Assembly (NCBI RefSeq): GCF_003143515.1
Contig: NZ_CP029343.1
Coordinates: 4,278,001 to 4,342,000, forward strand
Length of the DNA: 64,000 nucleotides
DNA from: Massilia oculi
GTDB taxonomy: Bacteria > Pseudomonadota > Gammaproteobacteria > Burkholderiales > Burkholderiaceae_D
Direction of reading: 5' to 3'
Below the pieces are notes generated by a model. The model worked only from the letters and a program-made list of their open reading frames with translations, was not told where the DNA came from and did not search any database. Positions within the stretch are counted from its first letter, which is position 1. The number at the start of each line of letters is the position of its first letter. Shown here piece by piece: positions 32,708 to 41,384 of this stretch. The translations under genes were made by a program, and so were the position numbers.

Positions 32708-35347
32708 TTAACCGTAGTTGGTCGACAGGGCGGCCAGCTGCTGGGTGAGATAGTTAGAAGTCGATTGCATCGAGGACAGCATGGCGTCGAGCGCGACGAA
32801 CTGTGCGCGGTAGCGTTTTTCCATGCTTTCCAGGCGCACCTCGAAGCGTGCACGCTGCGCGGCGACCGACTTGATCGAGGCGTCCAGGCCGTCGGTCTTG
32901 CTCTTGAGCAGACTGTCCTTGCCGATGAAGCCGGCCGCCAGGTTGGTCAGCTGGTAGGCGAAGCCTTGCGAGAAGGTGACCGTGCCGCGATCGCCGACCA
33001 GGCCGCCGGTGATCGACACCTGGATGCCTTCGGCCGCCGAGCCGGCGGCCGCGGTCAGCGACTGGCCGTTGCCGGTGGCGGCCACGCCGCCGATGGTGCC
33101 TTCGACGTCGGTGCCCTTGGTCGGCGTGGCGCCGCCGAAGATGCTGTCGACCGAGCTGCCGCTGACGCCGGCGATCGAGATGTTCGACACCTCGCCATAC
33201 TTGCTCGACGACAGCGTCAGCTTGCCGTCCTCGCCAATCTCGGACTCGACCGTGTCGCCGGCGCCGGCGAAGGTGGAGTTGCCGTTGATCGCCGAGCGGA
33301 TCAGCGCCGCCAGGTCGTCGTTGCTGTAGGTGCCGGCCTGGAGCTTGATCTCCTGCGTCTTGCTTTCGGTGACCGGATCGGTCTGGTTCAGCGTCACGCG
33401 CCAGACGGTATTCGGGGCGATCGTGGTCGAGCCGCTGAGCGCCGCGCTGCTGACCAGGTTGCCCCGGGTGGCCAGGCTGGTGATGTTGATTGCATATGTA
33501 CCCGCTTTCGTGGCGGAGCTCGACTGGTCGAATTTGATCAGATTGTCTGTGGTCGAGCCCATCGCGGCGAACAGGCCTCCAAAGTCGGTCGCGTTTTCGC
33601 TGATCGCCTTGTTGAGTTTGGTCGAATCGACTTTCAGTGTGCCGTCCTGCTGGAAACCAATGCCGATCTGGCTCAACGAGTTCAGCTTGCCGCCTGTGCC
33701 TTCCATGACAGCGCTGATCTGACGGCGAAGCTGGCTTTGAATCGAGCGCACACTGGCGTCACCCTGCAGGATGGCTCCCTTGCCGGTCTCGGTGTTGAAC
33801 GAGGTGAGGCTGCCGATCGTCTTGTTGAGCTCGTTATAGGCCTTGACGAAGTCATTGACCGCGGTGCTGATTGCTGCCGTGTCCTTGGACACGGTGAGCG
33901 TCGCGCTGCCGATTGCGGTCACGTCCAGCGTCACGCCCTGGATCGCTTCCGAGACGCTCGTACTGTCGCTCTTGATCTCGATGCCGTTCATGTTCAGCTT
34001 GGTGCTCTGGGCGCCGGCCGTCTGCGTCATGCCCTGCACGCCGGCCGGATCGTAGCCGAGCATCGCGGCGATGGTCGGATCGCCGGGCGCGCCATCTTCG
34101 CCGCCGACGGTGATCTTCATCGTCGTCGCTTCGCCGGTCTTGTTGGAGGTCAGCACCAGGTGATAGGGCTTGCTGCTGCCGTCCGACACGATGGTGGCGG
34201 TCACGCCCATGTCCGCCTTGTTGATGGCGTCGCGAATGCCCTGCAGCGACTGGTCGCCGGCCCCAAGCGTGATGGTCTTGCTGTTGATGGCGCCGTTCAG
34301 CGAAAAGCCGGAATCCATATGGGTGCCGATGCTGCCGGCAGTGAAACCGGCGGCGGCCGGATTGGTTCCGCCGACCACGATCTGGTTGCCGTCGTTCGAG
34401 CGCAGCGTCACGCCGGCGGTCGCCGTGCTGGTCGAGCCGGTATTCGCGGCGGTGTCGGCGCGCCCGATGCCGCCGCGCACGGTGCCGGTGACGGTTTCGG
34501 TCACGTCGATGGTCGAACCGTCGGCGGCGCTGAACTGCAGCGTGCCGTCGGCGGCGCTGCCGGTGACGGTGATGTTGGCGGCGGCCAGCGCGTTGCGGGT
34601 GTTGGTGCTGGCCAGTGCGGTGTCGAGGGCAGCGCCCGTCAGCGGTGCGCTGCCCGGGGTCAGGTTGGCCAGCTGCACGCCGCCCACCGAAAGCGCATAG
34701 CTCGAGCCCGCATCGACGCCGACCTGGCCGAAATTCTCGAACAGGCCGGCGGCGGTGGTGGTGGCGCCAGCGGTGGCGACCACGCCGGTCTTGTCGGATT
34801 GCGCATTGATGGCCTCGGCCAGGGCGCGGGCGCTGCGCGTGGTCGGGCCGGTGCCGATGGAGATGCCGTTCAGGCTCAGCGAACCGTTGCCGATACCGCT
34901 GGATGCGGCGGCCAGGCCCAGCGAACTGCCAGTGGCGCCAAAGGTGCCGCCGGTGACGGTGCCGAACTGGAAGGTCAGGGTGGTCGGTGCGCCGGCGCCG
35001 ATGGTCGACGAGGTGCTGGCGTAGCCGTTGGTCTTCAGGCTCTGGGCCTGCGCCAGCTGGGTCACGTTGATCTTGTACTTGCCCGGCGCAGCACCGCTGC
35101 CGGCAGTGCCGCTCAGTACATCCTTGTTGCTGGCGGAAGCGCTAAGACCCTGGAAGGTGGCAGGGGCATTCAACTTCGTCAGTGCGCTTTGAAAGGTGCC
35201 GACGGCAGCGCTGACTTGAGACAGCGCAACGCTACGTGCCTGGAAGGCGGCCGTCTTTTTATCATAGGCGGCAAGCGGCGCGGATTCAGCCTGCATCAAT
35301 TGGCTGACGATGCTGTTGATGTCGAGTGAGGTTGAACTGACGGCCAC
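32708..35347 (-). CDS. fliD: Flagellar filament capping protein FliD, extended
   Basis: FliD (HAP2) caps the filament and folds incoming flagellin. The N-terminal D0 (about 1-60: SLDINSIVSQLMQAESAPLAAYDKK) and the C-terminal coiled-coil D0/D1 (about 800-879) are clear. At 879 residues it is nearly twice the usual 450-480. The extra length is in the variable surface part, which is rich in Thr, Ser, Gly and Ala and has several segments like the flagellin-IN module (for example SLQGIRDAINKADMGVTATIV). Transcribed from the sigma-28-type promoter at 35381-35407. Confidence 0.95.
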   Translation of the reverse strand: MAVSSTSLDINSIVSQLMQAESAPLAAYDKKTAAFQARSVALSQVSAAVGTFQSALTKLNAPATFQGLSASASNKDVLSGTAGSGAAPGKYKINVTQLAQAQSLKTNGYASTSSTIGAGAPTTLTFQFGTVTGGTFGATGSSLGLAAASSGIGNGSLSLNGISIGTGPTTRSARALAEAINAQSDKTGVVATAGATTTAAGLFENFGQVGVDAGSSYALSVGGVQLANLTPGSAPLTGAALDTALASTNTRNALAAANITVTGSAADGTLQFSAADGSTIDVTETVTGTVRGGIGRADTAANTGSTSTATAGVTLRSNDGNQIVVGGTNPAAAGFTAGSIGTHMDSGFSLNGAINSKTITLGAGDQSLQGIRDAINKADMGVTATIVSDGSSKPYHLVLTSNKTGEATTMKITVGGEDGAPGDPTIAAMLGYDPAGVQGMTQTAGAQSTKLNMNGIEIKSDSTSVSEAIQGVTLDVTAIGSATLTVSKDTAAISTAVNDFVKAYNELNKTIGSLTSFNTETGKGAILQGDASVRSIQSQLRRQISAVMEGTGGKLNSLSQIGIGFQQDGTLKVDSTKLNKAISENATDFGGLFAAMGSTTDNLIKFDQSSSATKAGTYAINITSLATRGNLVSSAALSGSTTIAPNTVWRVTLNQTDPVTESKTQEIKLQAGTYSNDDLAALIRSAINGNSTFAGAGDTVESEIGEDGKLTLSSSKYGEVSNISIAGVSGSSVDSIFGGATPTKGTDVEGTIGGVAATGNGQSLTAAAGSAAEGIQVSITGGLVGDRGTVTFSQGFAYQLTNLAAGFIGKDSLLKSKTDGLDASIKSVAAQRARFEVRLESMEKRYRAQFVALDAMLSSMQSTSNYLTQQLAALSTNYG

Positions 35348-35380
35348 TTGTTTCTCCCGTGAAAGCGATATCGTAAGTGA

Positions 35381-35407
35381 TTATCGACAGAAACAAACGG
35401 GACTTAA
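35381..35407 (-). promoter_or_regulatory. sigma-28 (FliA) promoter of the fliD operon
   Basis: On the minus strand: TTAA (35407-35404), 15 bp, GTCGATAA (35388-35381). The -10 matches the FliA consensus GCCGATAA at 7 of 8. It lies 34 bp before the fliD ATG and beyond the flaG terminator. Confidence 0.75.
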
Positions 35408-35474
35408 GAGCGGTAAATGCGGCTTTATTCAGATTTTGCTGAACGGTATCTGGTCTTGCACGGTGTAGGCCGGT

Positions 35475-35509
35475 GAAAAAAGCGCCACATCCTCGCGGAT
35501 GCGGCGCTT
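35475..35509 (-). terminator. Rho-independent terminator after flaG
   Basis: On the minus strand: AAGCGCC and GCATCC arms pairing with GGATGT and GGCGCTT (stem 35480-35509 with a 4-nt loop), then a run of six T. Starts about 18 bp after the flaG stop. Confidence 0.9.
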
Positions 35510-35527
35510 CGTGGCGGAGCTGGCTGA

Positions 35528-35887
35528 TCAGGCGGTTTGCCGGATCAGCAATCCCTGCATCTTGTCGATGGCTTTCGCCATTTCCAAGGCTTCCTTGCTC
35601 GGCATCTGGCGCACCACTTCCCGTGTGTTCTGGTCGATGATCTTGACGACGACTTCCTTGCTGTCTTCGTCGATCTCGAATTCCAGGCTCTGGGCAGAGG
35701 GCGGCATCGCCTCGTTGAGCTTCTTGACTGCGGCCGACACTTCTTCCCGATCCGGTGTGGACTCCGGGACCGAGGCTGGCGTGTCCGGGATTGGCTGGCG
35801 GCCCGCGACCGCAGCTTGCCCGGTCACCGCAGCTGGACGTTCGTCCAGTTTCGGAGCGGGCGACGAACCAAGTGATTGGATCTGCAT
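35528..35887 (-). CDS. flaG: Flagellar protein FlaG
   Basis: A 119-residue FlaG: a Pro-rich N-terminus and the conserved C-terminal domain (about 55-115: LEFEIDEDSKEVVVKIIDQNTREVVRQMP in blocks, then the IRQIP-like end). FlaG affects filament length in some bacteria. ATG at 35887 is used; an upstream in-frame start would overlap the fliC terminator. With a terminator on each side, its expression probably depends on read-through from fliC. Confidence 0.9.
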   Translation of the reverse strand: MQIQSLGSSPAPKLDERPAAVTGQAAVAGRQPIPDTPASVPESTPDREEVSAAVKKLNEAMPPSAQSLEFEIDEDSKEVVVKIIDQNTREVVRQMPSKEALEMAKAIDKMQGLLIRQTA

Positions 35888-35902
35888 GTCGATTTCCCTA
35901 GT

Positions 35903-35935
35903 AAAAATTCCCCGGCTGAATTTCTTCAGCCGAGG
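35903..35935 (-). terminator. Rho-independent terminator after fliC
   Basis: A hairpin with stem CCCGGCTGAA / TTCAGCCGAGG (35910-35920 and 35925-35935), TTTC loop, followed on the minus strand by AATTTTTAC. Starts about 40 bp after the fliC stop. Confidence 0.9.
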
Positions 35936-35974
35936 AACCACTTACCTTGCGATGTTGTTACTACGCGTTAGCGA

Positions 35975-37426
35975 TTAGCCACGCAGCAGCGACAGGACAC
36001 CGTTCGGCAGCGAGTTGGCCTGGGCCAGCATCGAGGTACCGGCCTGCTGCAGGATCTGACCGCGGGTCATCTTGGCGGTTTCAGCAGCGAAGTCGGTGTC
36101 GACGATGCGGCTGCGCGATGCCGACAGGTTCTCGGTCGACGAACCCAGGTTCGAGATCGCCGATTCGAAACGCGACTGCAGTGCGCCGTATTCCGCGCGC
36201 TGGCCATTGACAGCCGCCAGGGCTGCATCGGCGGTCTTGATCGCTGCCTGGGCTCCTTCGAACGTACTGATGTCGAGATCTGCGACCGACTTCAGCTTCG
36301 ACGAGCTGGTTTGTGCCATGCCACTACCGGAATCGACGGTCGAGAAGCTCTTTTCCGAGTCCATGGTGACCTTGCCCATCGCCGTCGCGCCTTCACCGGC
36401 ACCTGCCGTCGAAGCGGTGGCGCCTGGTGCGCCGGCGTTCGTGTACGTGGCCAACGTGGCGGTCGCCGTAGCATCGGTCGAGACGTTCTTCACCTTGATG
36501 TCGTTGCCGTCGGCGTGGGTCAGCTTGATGCCGCCGTTTGCTGCATCGTAGGATGCAGTAACGCCGGTTTTGGCGGACTGTGCGTTGAAGGCGCTGATTG
36601 CACCCGCATGGCCGTTGGCATCGTCGGTGCCGATCGAGAACGAGATCTTGACTGCATCGGCGTTGTCCGATTTCAGTTCGAACGTGAACGATTTGCCAGC
36701 AACCGCGTCCAGGTTGGCTTCGGTCTTGGCCGAAGCGGTGACACCGGTATCGCCGCTCAGCTTGTTGATGTTGGCCGCCACGGCTTTCGCGGTGTCGTTC
36801 GCTTTGATGCCTACGTCTTTCGAGCCTTGCGGGCCGTTGATCGTGAGCGTGCCGGCAGCGACGCCGTTGCTTGCGCCGACAACAGCTGCTTTGGCAGCCA
36901 CGTCGGTATTGTTGTTGCCGTAGGTCGTCGTCGTGAAGTTCGAGCCGTTCATCGAGATCAGCTGGCCTGCATTGGCACCGACCTGGAAGTTCGCAGTACC
37001 CATCGAGCCGTCCATCAGCTTCTGGCCGTTGAATTCGGTGGTGTTAGCGATACGGTTCAGTTCCGAGGTCAGCTGGGTGACCTCTTTTTGCAGGTGTTGA
37101 CGGTCGCTGGCCGAGTTCGACGAGTTCGACGACTGGACTGCCAGTTCACGGACACGCTGCAGGATGTCGCCCGAGTTGGACAGGGCGCCTTCAGCGGTTT
37201 GTGCCATCGACACGCCATCGTTGGCGTTGCGGGTGGCTTGGGTCATGCCCTTGATTTGCGATTGCATGCGATCGGAAATCGCGAGACCGGCGGCGTCATC
37301 CTTGGCGCTGTTGATGCGCAGACCCGACGACAGGCGCTGGATCGAGGTGTTCAGCTGGGCTTGCGAGGTCGACAGGTTACGCTGCGAATTCAGGGATGGG
37401 ACGTTGGTGTTGATTACGGATGCCAT
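35975..37426 (-). CDS. fliC: Flagellin FliC
   Basis: The main filament subunit, 483 residues. The N-terminal D0/D1 ([41 protein letters not shown]) and C-terminal D1/D0 ([28 protein letters not shown], ending SLLRG) are canonical. The central 200 residues are a surface-exposed variable region. Only one flagellin gene is in the window. Transcribed from the sigma-28-type promoter at 37531-37557; a GGAG precedes the ATG. Its lysines are probable targets of FliB, encoded next to it. Confidence 0.98.
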   Translation of the reverse strand: MASVINTNVPSLNSQRNLSTSQAQLNTSIQRLSSGLRINSAKDDAAGLAISDRMQSQIKGMTQATRNANDGVSMAQTAEGALSNSGDILQRVRELAVQSSNSSNSASDRQHLQKEVTQLTSELNRIANTTEFNGQKLMDGSMGTANFQVGANAGQLISMNGSNFTTTTYGNNNTDVAAKAAVVGASNGVAAGTLTINGPQGSKDVGIKANDTAKAVAANINKLSGDTGVTASAKTEANLDAVAGKSFTFELKSDNADAVKISFSIGTDDANGHAGAISAFNAQSAKTGVTASYDAANGGIKLTHADGNDIKVKNVSTDATATATLATYTNAGAPGATASTAGAGEGATAMGKVTMDSEKSFSTVDSGSGMAQTSSSKLKSVADLDISTFEGAQAAIKTADAALAAVNGQRAEYGALQSRFESAISNLGSSTENLSASRSRIVDTDFAAETAKMTRGQILQQAGTSMLAQANSLPNGVLSLLRG

Positions 37427-37530
37427 GGTGTCTACTCCAGAGACGTGGTCTTACGGGGTGCAGCGACCTTGCTGCTGTGTACTTTGGTCCGTCGCGCTAT
37501 TCCGTGACGTTCAAACCGCTGTTGTTGCTG

Positions 37531-37557
37531 GTAACGGTGCCCTACGGAAAAAGTTTA
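37531..37557 (-). promoter_or_regulatory. sigma-28 (FliA) promoter of fliC
   Basis: On the minus strand: TAAACTTT (from 37557), 15 bp between TAAA and the -10, then ACCGTTAC (37538-37531). It matches the consensus TAAA-N15-GCCGATAA at all four -35 positions and 5 of 8 at -10. An A/T-rich tract lies just upstream (37567-37576). The leader to fliC is about 100 nt. Confidence 0.8.
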
Positions 37558-37566
37558 GGACCCGTT

Positions 37567-37612
37567 TAAAAAAAAATCTGGGTTTTCGAGGCCCGCCGCA
37601 GGCCATGGCCTC
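37567..37612 (-). terminator. Possible terminator after fliB, just upstream of the fliC promoter
   Basis: On the minus strand GAGGCC (37612-37607) and GGCCTC (37593-37588) can pair around a 13-nt loop that also holds a CCATGG palindrome. A run of nine T follows after about 11 nt (37576-37568). It would isolate fliC from fliB transcription. Confidence 0.4.
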
Positions 37613-37723
37613 TCTTGGCGGCAAATAAGAAAAGAACTTGAGGGCGAAAAAAATTTTAATTTGCGGGCATGTCCGACGCAGCAGGCCAGCGTATTGCGAT
37701 ACCGGTCGTTACGCTACGGTGGC

Positions 37724-38956
37724 TCAGGTCTTGAGCAGGGTGTATAACTTGCTCAGTTCAGCCCAGCCGCTCTCATGCAGGGAATCGTTGACACGCTTGG
37801 TATAGCTGGGCACATGCTGGAAACGCCTGCAATGCAGCTGCACCGTAGAAATCAAGGTATCGACTGGCGGCACATCCCCGTCGTTATTACACTGTACGGC
37901 GAGGACAAGGCGCAACAGGCCAAACCGCGCCATCAACTGCACATAGCTGTCATATGGCGTGCTGCCGTTGAACGGGATGATTTGGGAGAACACCTCATTC
38001 AACAAATAGTGCTCGAGAAGCCAGGGGGTCGACTCCAGCGCCGCCTCCATGCGCGCCAGGCCGCGCCGGTATGCGTTCACCAGTCCCTCGGCGCTGACCT
38101 GGCCATTCGCGTCCGCGCCAAACCTGGCGGCGATCTGATCCAGCAAAACTTGTTCACGGGGCGAATCGGCCTTGAAGCCCTTGGTCGCCCACAGGGTGGC
38201 AAAGACCATCGCCTGGGCGCCGTAGTCAGGTTGGATCATGTCAAGCGTGGTCGTCAGTTCGCCGCTCTCCACCAGGCGCATGAAGTCCTGGACCAGGACC
38301 GGGAGGTCGGTCTGTGCATTCCTGGCGCACAGTTCGCTCAAGGATTCGCAAAAGATTCCCAGTAGCGCCAGGCGCTGCCACAAGGCCAGTTCACGCGTTC
38401 GTAGCAGGTTCAGGCAGAAAAGGCGTGCCTCTGCCACCAGTGCAGGCGCCATCCCGAAGCGCGCACCGACTTCGCGTACGGCGGTCTTGCGCACCTGCAC
38501 CGGTGCCTCGACGAACTCGAACGCATCCTCGGCCAGCAAGGCAAGTCGGGCGGCTTCAGGACAGGACAGCGTGATCGACTGCTCCGCCATGCCGTCCATG
38601 CTGAGGTTAGTGCGTGGATAGACGTGGCAGACATCGGACAGATATGATTCTCCGAGGTTGGCCTGGACCGAGCAAATACCATCCTGTAGTGCTGGACATT
38701 GCTGCAACTCGCCGACCGCCCTGATCTCGGCGTAGGCGCCATTCGCCGCGCCATCTTCCAGGCGCTTCATGTTCGCCATCATCCGGTCGAGTCCGGGACC
38801 GGCGTCCTTGCGATAGGCCTTGTAGGTCTTCTTGTCGACATGAACCGTCCATCCGGAGCAGCAGGTGTCTTCGCAGCTGGCCCCGATGCAGCGGAAGCGC
38901 TCCACGAAGCGCGGCATGAGGGCTGAGATGGATTGGGTGCGGTGCAGGATGGGCAT
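37724..38956 (-). CDS. fliB: Flagellin lysine-N-methylase FliB
   Basis: A 410-residue FliB-type enzyme, which methylates surface lysines of flagellin. The conserved N-terminal cysteine cluster is visible: C23, C28, C32-C33 before GW (CIGASCEDTCCSGW), with later Cys in QCPALQDGICSV and DVCHVYPR and LSCPE, a set typical of the family. The site beside fliC fits the role. It lies 57 bp after the diguanylate cyclase gene with no clear promoter of its own, so it may be co-transcribed with it. Confidence 0.9.
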   Translation of the reverse strand: MPILHRTQSISALMPRFVERFRCIGASCEDTCCSGWTVHVDKKTYKAYRKDAGPGLDRMMANMKRLEDGAANGAYAEIRAVGELQQCPALQDGICSVQANLGESYLSDVCHVYPRTNLSMDGMAEQSITLSCPEAARLALLAEDAFEFVEAPVQVRKTAVREVGARFGMAPALVAEARLFCLNLLRTRELALWQRLALLGIFCESLSELCARNAQTDLPVLVQDFMRLVESGELTTTLDMIQPDYGAQAMVFATLWATKGFKADSPREQVLLDQIAARFGADANGQVSAEGLVNAYRRGLARMEAALESTPWLLEHYLLNEVFSQIIPFNGSTPYDSYVQLMARFGLLRLVLAVQCNNDGDVPPVDTLISTVQLHCRRFQHVPSYTKRVNDSLHESGWAELSKLYTLLKT

Positions 38957-39013
38957 GGATCAACGGCCTGGTCGAGGGTAACGTCACGCAGTGTACGCCA
39001 TGCAACACTTCTC

Positions 39014-40603
39014 TCAATCCGCGATCACCACCCGATTCTTCCCGCTATTCTTGGCTTGGTACATCGCCTTGTCGGCGCGCGCCATGAGCGACGCCTGGTC
39101 TTCGTTGGGCACCCTGAGCGCCACCCCGCACGAGAACGTAATGAGCATCTTCTCGTTATCGTGCAAGAAGAAGTGCTTGGTCAGCTCGCGCTGCACCCGC
39201 ACCATGGCCGCCGCCGCCGCCTCGACCGTGGTCTCCGGCAGCAGGATCAGGAACTCCTCGCCGCCGAAGCGGGCAATGACGTCCATCGAGCGCAGCGTCT
39301 CGCGCACCACCTTGACCAGGTGCTTGAGCGCGGCGTCGCCCGCCATATGCCCATAGGTGTCGTTCAGGCGCTTGAAATTGTCGAGGTCGAGCAGGGCCAC
39401 GCACAGCGGCGTCTGTCTCCGGTCGGCGCGGGCGCTCTCGCGCTCGAACACGTCGTCCAGGCCGCGCCGGTTGAGGCTGCCGGTCAGCTGGTCCTCGCGC
39501 ACCAGCTCGCTCATATGCTGCAGCTCGGCTTCCAGCTCGCGGATGCGCTGCTCGGCCTCCTGCACCTCTTTATGCGCGCCGACCATGCGGTCGCGCGAGG
39601 CCAGCGCCTCGTCCTGGGCGCTGCGCATCTCGCGCAGCACTTCGTCGAGCACGCCGTTGATCTCGTTCACGTCGGTGGCGCGACCGATGCGCTCCGAGAA
39701 GCCGCCCAGCCTGGCGTGATAATCGCTGGTCGAGGCCGCGGCCGAGCCAAGGCGGTCGATGAAGGTCATCATCATGTTCTTCATGGCCCCGCGCACGTCG
39801 TCGATGCCGTGCTTGAGGTGGCCCTGCTTGATGATCACGTCCTTCAGGCCACGGGTAACGTCTTCCAGCGCGCGCGTGTCGAGCGGGCCCTTGATCAGGT
39901 CCTGCACCACCAGCACCTGGCCGCGCATATAGTTGTCGTCGTCGAGCAGGCCTTCGATATTGTCGAGCAGCAGGCGGAACAGGCGCAGCAGCAGCTCCTG
40001 CTGTTCGGCGCCGTCGTCCTTGCGTAGCTCGATCTGGAAGCACAATTGCTTCAGGCGCGCCGCGATGTCCTGCAGTTCGGATTCGCCGACGGCGGTCTTG
40101 ACCGTTGCGCCCAGCGCCTCGGCCTCGGCCGACAGTTCGGCGTCGCCGCTCAGCAGCGAGGCGCAGGCGAAGGACAGGGTGCGCGCCAGCATCTCGCGCA
40201 GCAGGACGGTATCGGGTTCCTCGTCGCCCAGGGCCATCACCGGGGTGTTGCGACGCAAATGACGGTCAAGCATCTGCCCCAGCGCCTGGGTATAGCCGGT
40301 CCAGTCCTCGAGCTTGACCGCGCGCGCCATGCGCCGGCCATACTCGGACAGCTCGCCCGGGGTTTCGGCCATGCGGCGCGCGAAGCCGGCCAGGACCTCG
40401 GTCGCGCCGGTGTCTGGAGCCGATGCGAGCGCTGCTGCGGGCGGCGCCGGCGGGATGCCGGCGATCTCGTCATAGATGGCGCGGTAATTGTCCGGCGTTG
40501 GCGCGAGGCGGCGCGCGGCGAGGCGGCGGAAGGCCTCGCGTGCAATCTCAGCGGGGTTGGCTGGCGGGTTCACGGCGGGCGCGGCTGGACTTGAGGTGGA
40601 CAT
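39014..40603 (-). CDS. Diguanylate cyclase (GGEEF domain)
   Basis: A 529-residue soluble protein. The C-terminal GGDEF domain (about 365-527) has an intact active site GGEEF and substrate residues (LDLDNFKRLNDTYGHMAGD), so it should make c-di-GMP. No RxxD inhibitory site was seen five residues before GGEEF. The N-terminal 340 residues are helical and lack known sensor motifs; a coiled coil (about 315-360) leads into the cyclase. The product could act on YcgR, encoded nearby. A TTGATA-18-TATCAT promoter lies upstream. Confidence 0.92.
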   Translation of the reverse strand: MSTSSPAAPAVNPPANPAEIAREAFRRLAARRLAPTPDNYRAIYDEIAGIPPAPPAAALASAPDTGATEVLAGFARRMAETPGELSEYGRRMARAVKLEDWTGYTQALGQMLDRHLRRNTPVMALGDEEPDTVLLREMLARTLSFACASLLSGDAELSAEAEALGATVKTAVGESELQDIAARLKQLCFQIELRKDDGAEQQELLLRLFRLLLDNIEGLLDDDNYMRGQVLVVQDLIKGPLDTRALEDVTRGLKDVIIKQGHLKHGIDDVRGAMKNMMMTFIDRLGSAAASTSDYHARLGGFSERIGRATDVNEINGVLDEVLREMRSAQDEALASRDRMVGAHKEVQEAEQRIRELEAELQHMSELVREDQLTGSLNRRGLDDVFERESARADRRQTPLCVALLDLDNFKRLNDTYGHMAGDAALKHLVKVVRETLRSMDVIARFGGEEFLILLPETTVEAAAAAMVRVQRELTKHFFLHDNEKMLITFSCGVALRVPNEDQASLMARADKAMYQAKNSGKNRVVIAD

Positions 40604-40641
40604 GGATGACTGCGCAGTGACGAATTCGCGGGATTGGCGAC

Positions 40642-40671
40642 ATGATAATCAGCTTTTTTGCCGTGTATCAA
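40642..40671 (-). promoter_or_regulatory. sigma-70 promoter of the diguanylate cyclase gene
   Basis: On the minus strand TTGATA (40671-40666), 18 bp, TATCAT (40647-40642), with an A-rich spacer. The leader to the ATG at 40603 is about 30 nt. Confidence 0.5.
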
Positions 40672-40736
40672 TTAAAAAACGGTAACACAGCCCTGGAACG
40701 CACCGGTTGCCGCCGCGGCGCAACGGAATGTCACAT

Positions 40737-41384
40737 TCAGTCCACCAAACCGTTACGGATGGCGTAGGTCGTCAGCTCGGCGCTGGTCTTGAGTTTCATT
40801 TTGACCAACAAGCGGGTGCGGTATTCGCTGATGGTCTTGACCGACAGCGACAGCTCGCGCGCGATCTCGCTGACCGTCATGCCGGAGGCGATCATGGTCA
40901 GGGTCTGGTATTCGCGGTCGGACAGCCCTTCGTGCACCGCCGCCTCGTGGTCCGCGCCGATCGAGCTGGCCAGGGTCTGGGCCAGCGCCGCGCTCACGTA
41001 TTTCTGGCCGCCCGCCACCTGGCGGATCGCCGTCACCAGTTCGCGCGGCGCGCTCTGCTTGGTGAGATAACCGGACGCGCCGGCCTTCAGCGCGCGGATC
41101 GCGTACTGGTCTTCGCGGTGCATCGACAGCATCAGCACCGCCAGTTCGGGTCTGTCCTTCTTTATCTGTTTCAACACGTCGATGCCGTTGCGGTCGGGCA
41201 GCGAGATATCGAGCAGCATCACATTGGCCTTGGACTTGCCCACCAGCCGGGCGGCGTCGACGCCGTTCTCGGCCTCGCCGGCGACGTTGATGTCGCGCTG
41301 CTCGGCCAGGATCTGCTTGAGCCCCTCGCGCACGATGGCATGGTCGTCGGCGATGAAAACGCGGATGGTTATTTTCTCGGTCAT
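40737..41384 (-). CDS. NarL/FixJ family response regulator
   Basis: A 215-residue regulator. Receiver (about 8-125) with acidic pair D13-D14, phosphoacceptor D59 (MLLDISLPDRNG) and Lys in GYLTKQSAP; LuxR-type HTH (about 150-212: LSDREYQTLTMIASGMTVSEIARELSLSVKTISEYRTRLLVKM, in blocks). All key residues are present. Its start overlaps the kinase stop by 4 bp, so the two form a standard pair. Targets are unknown. Confidence 0.92.
   Translation of the reverse strand: MTEKITIRVFIADDHAIVREGLKQILAEQRDINVAGEAENGVDAARLVGKSKANVMLLDISLPDRNGIDVLKQIKKDRPELAVLMLSMHREDQYAIRALKAGASGYLTKQSAPRELVTAIRQVAGGQKYVSAALAQTLASSIGADHEAAVHEGLSDREYQTLTMIASGMTVSEIARELSLSVKTISEYRTRLLVKMKLKTSAELTTYAIRNGLVD

Noticed and set aside
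40697..40736. GC-rich inverted sequence after the NarL-type regulator as a terminator
   Set aside because: The stem is broken and there is no T-tract on the minus strand.
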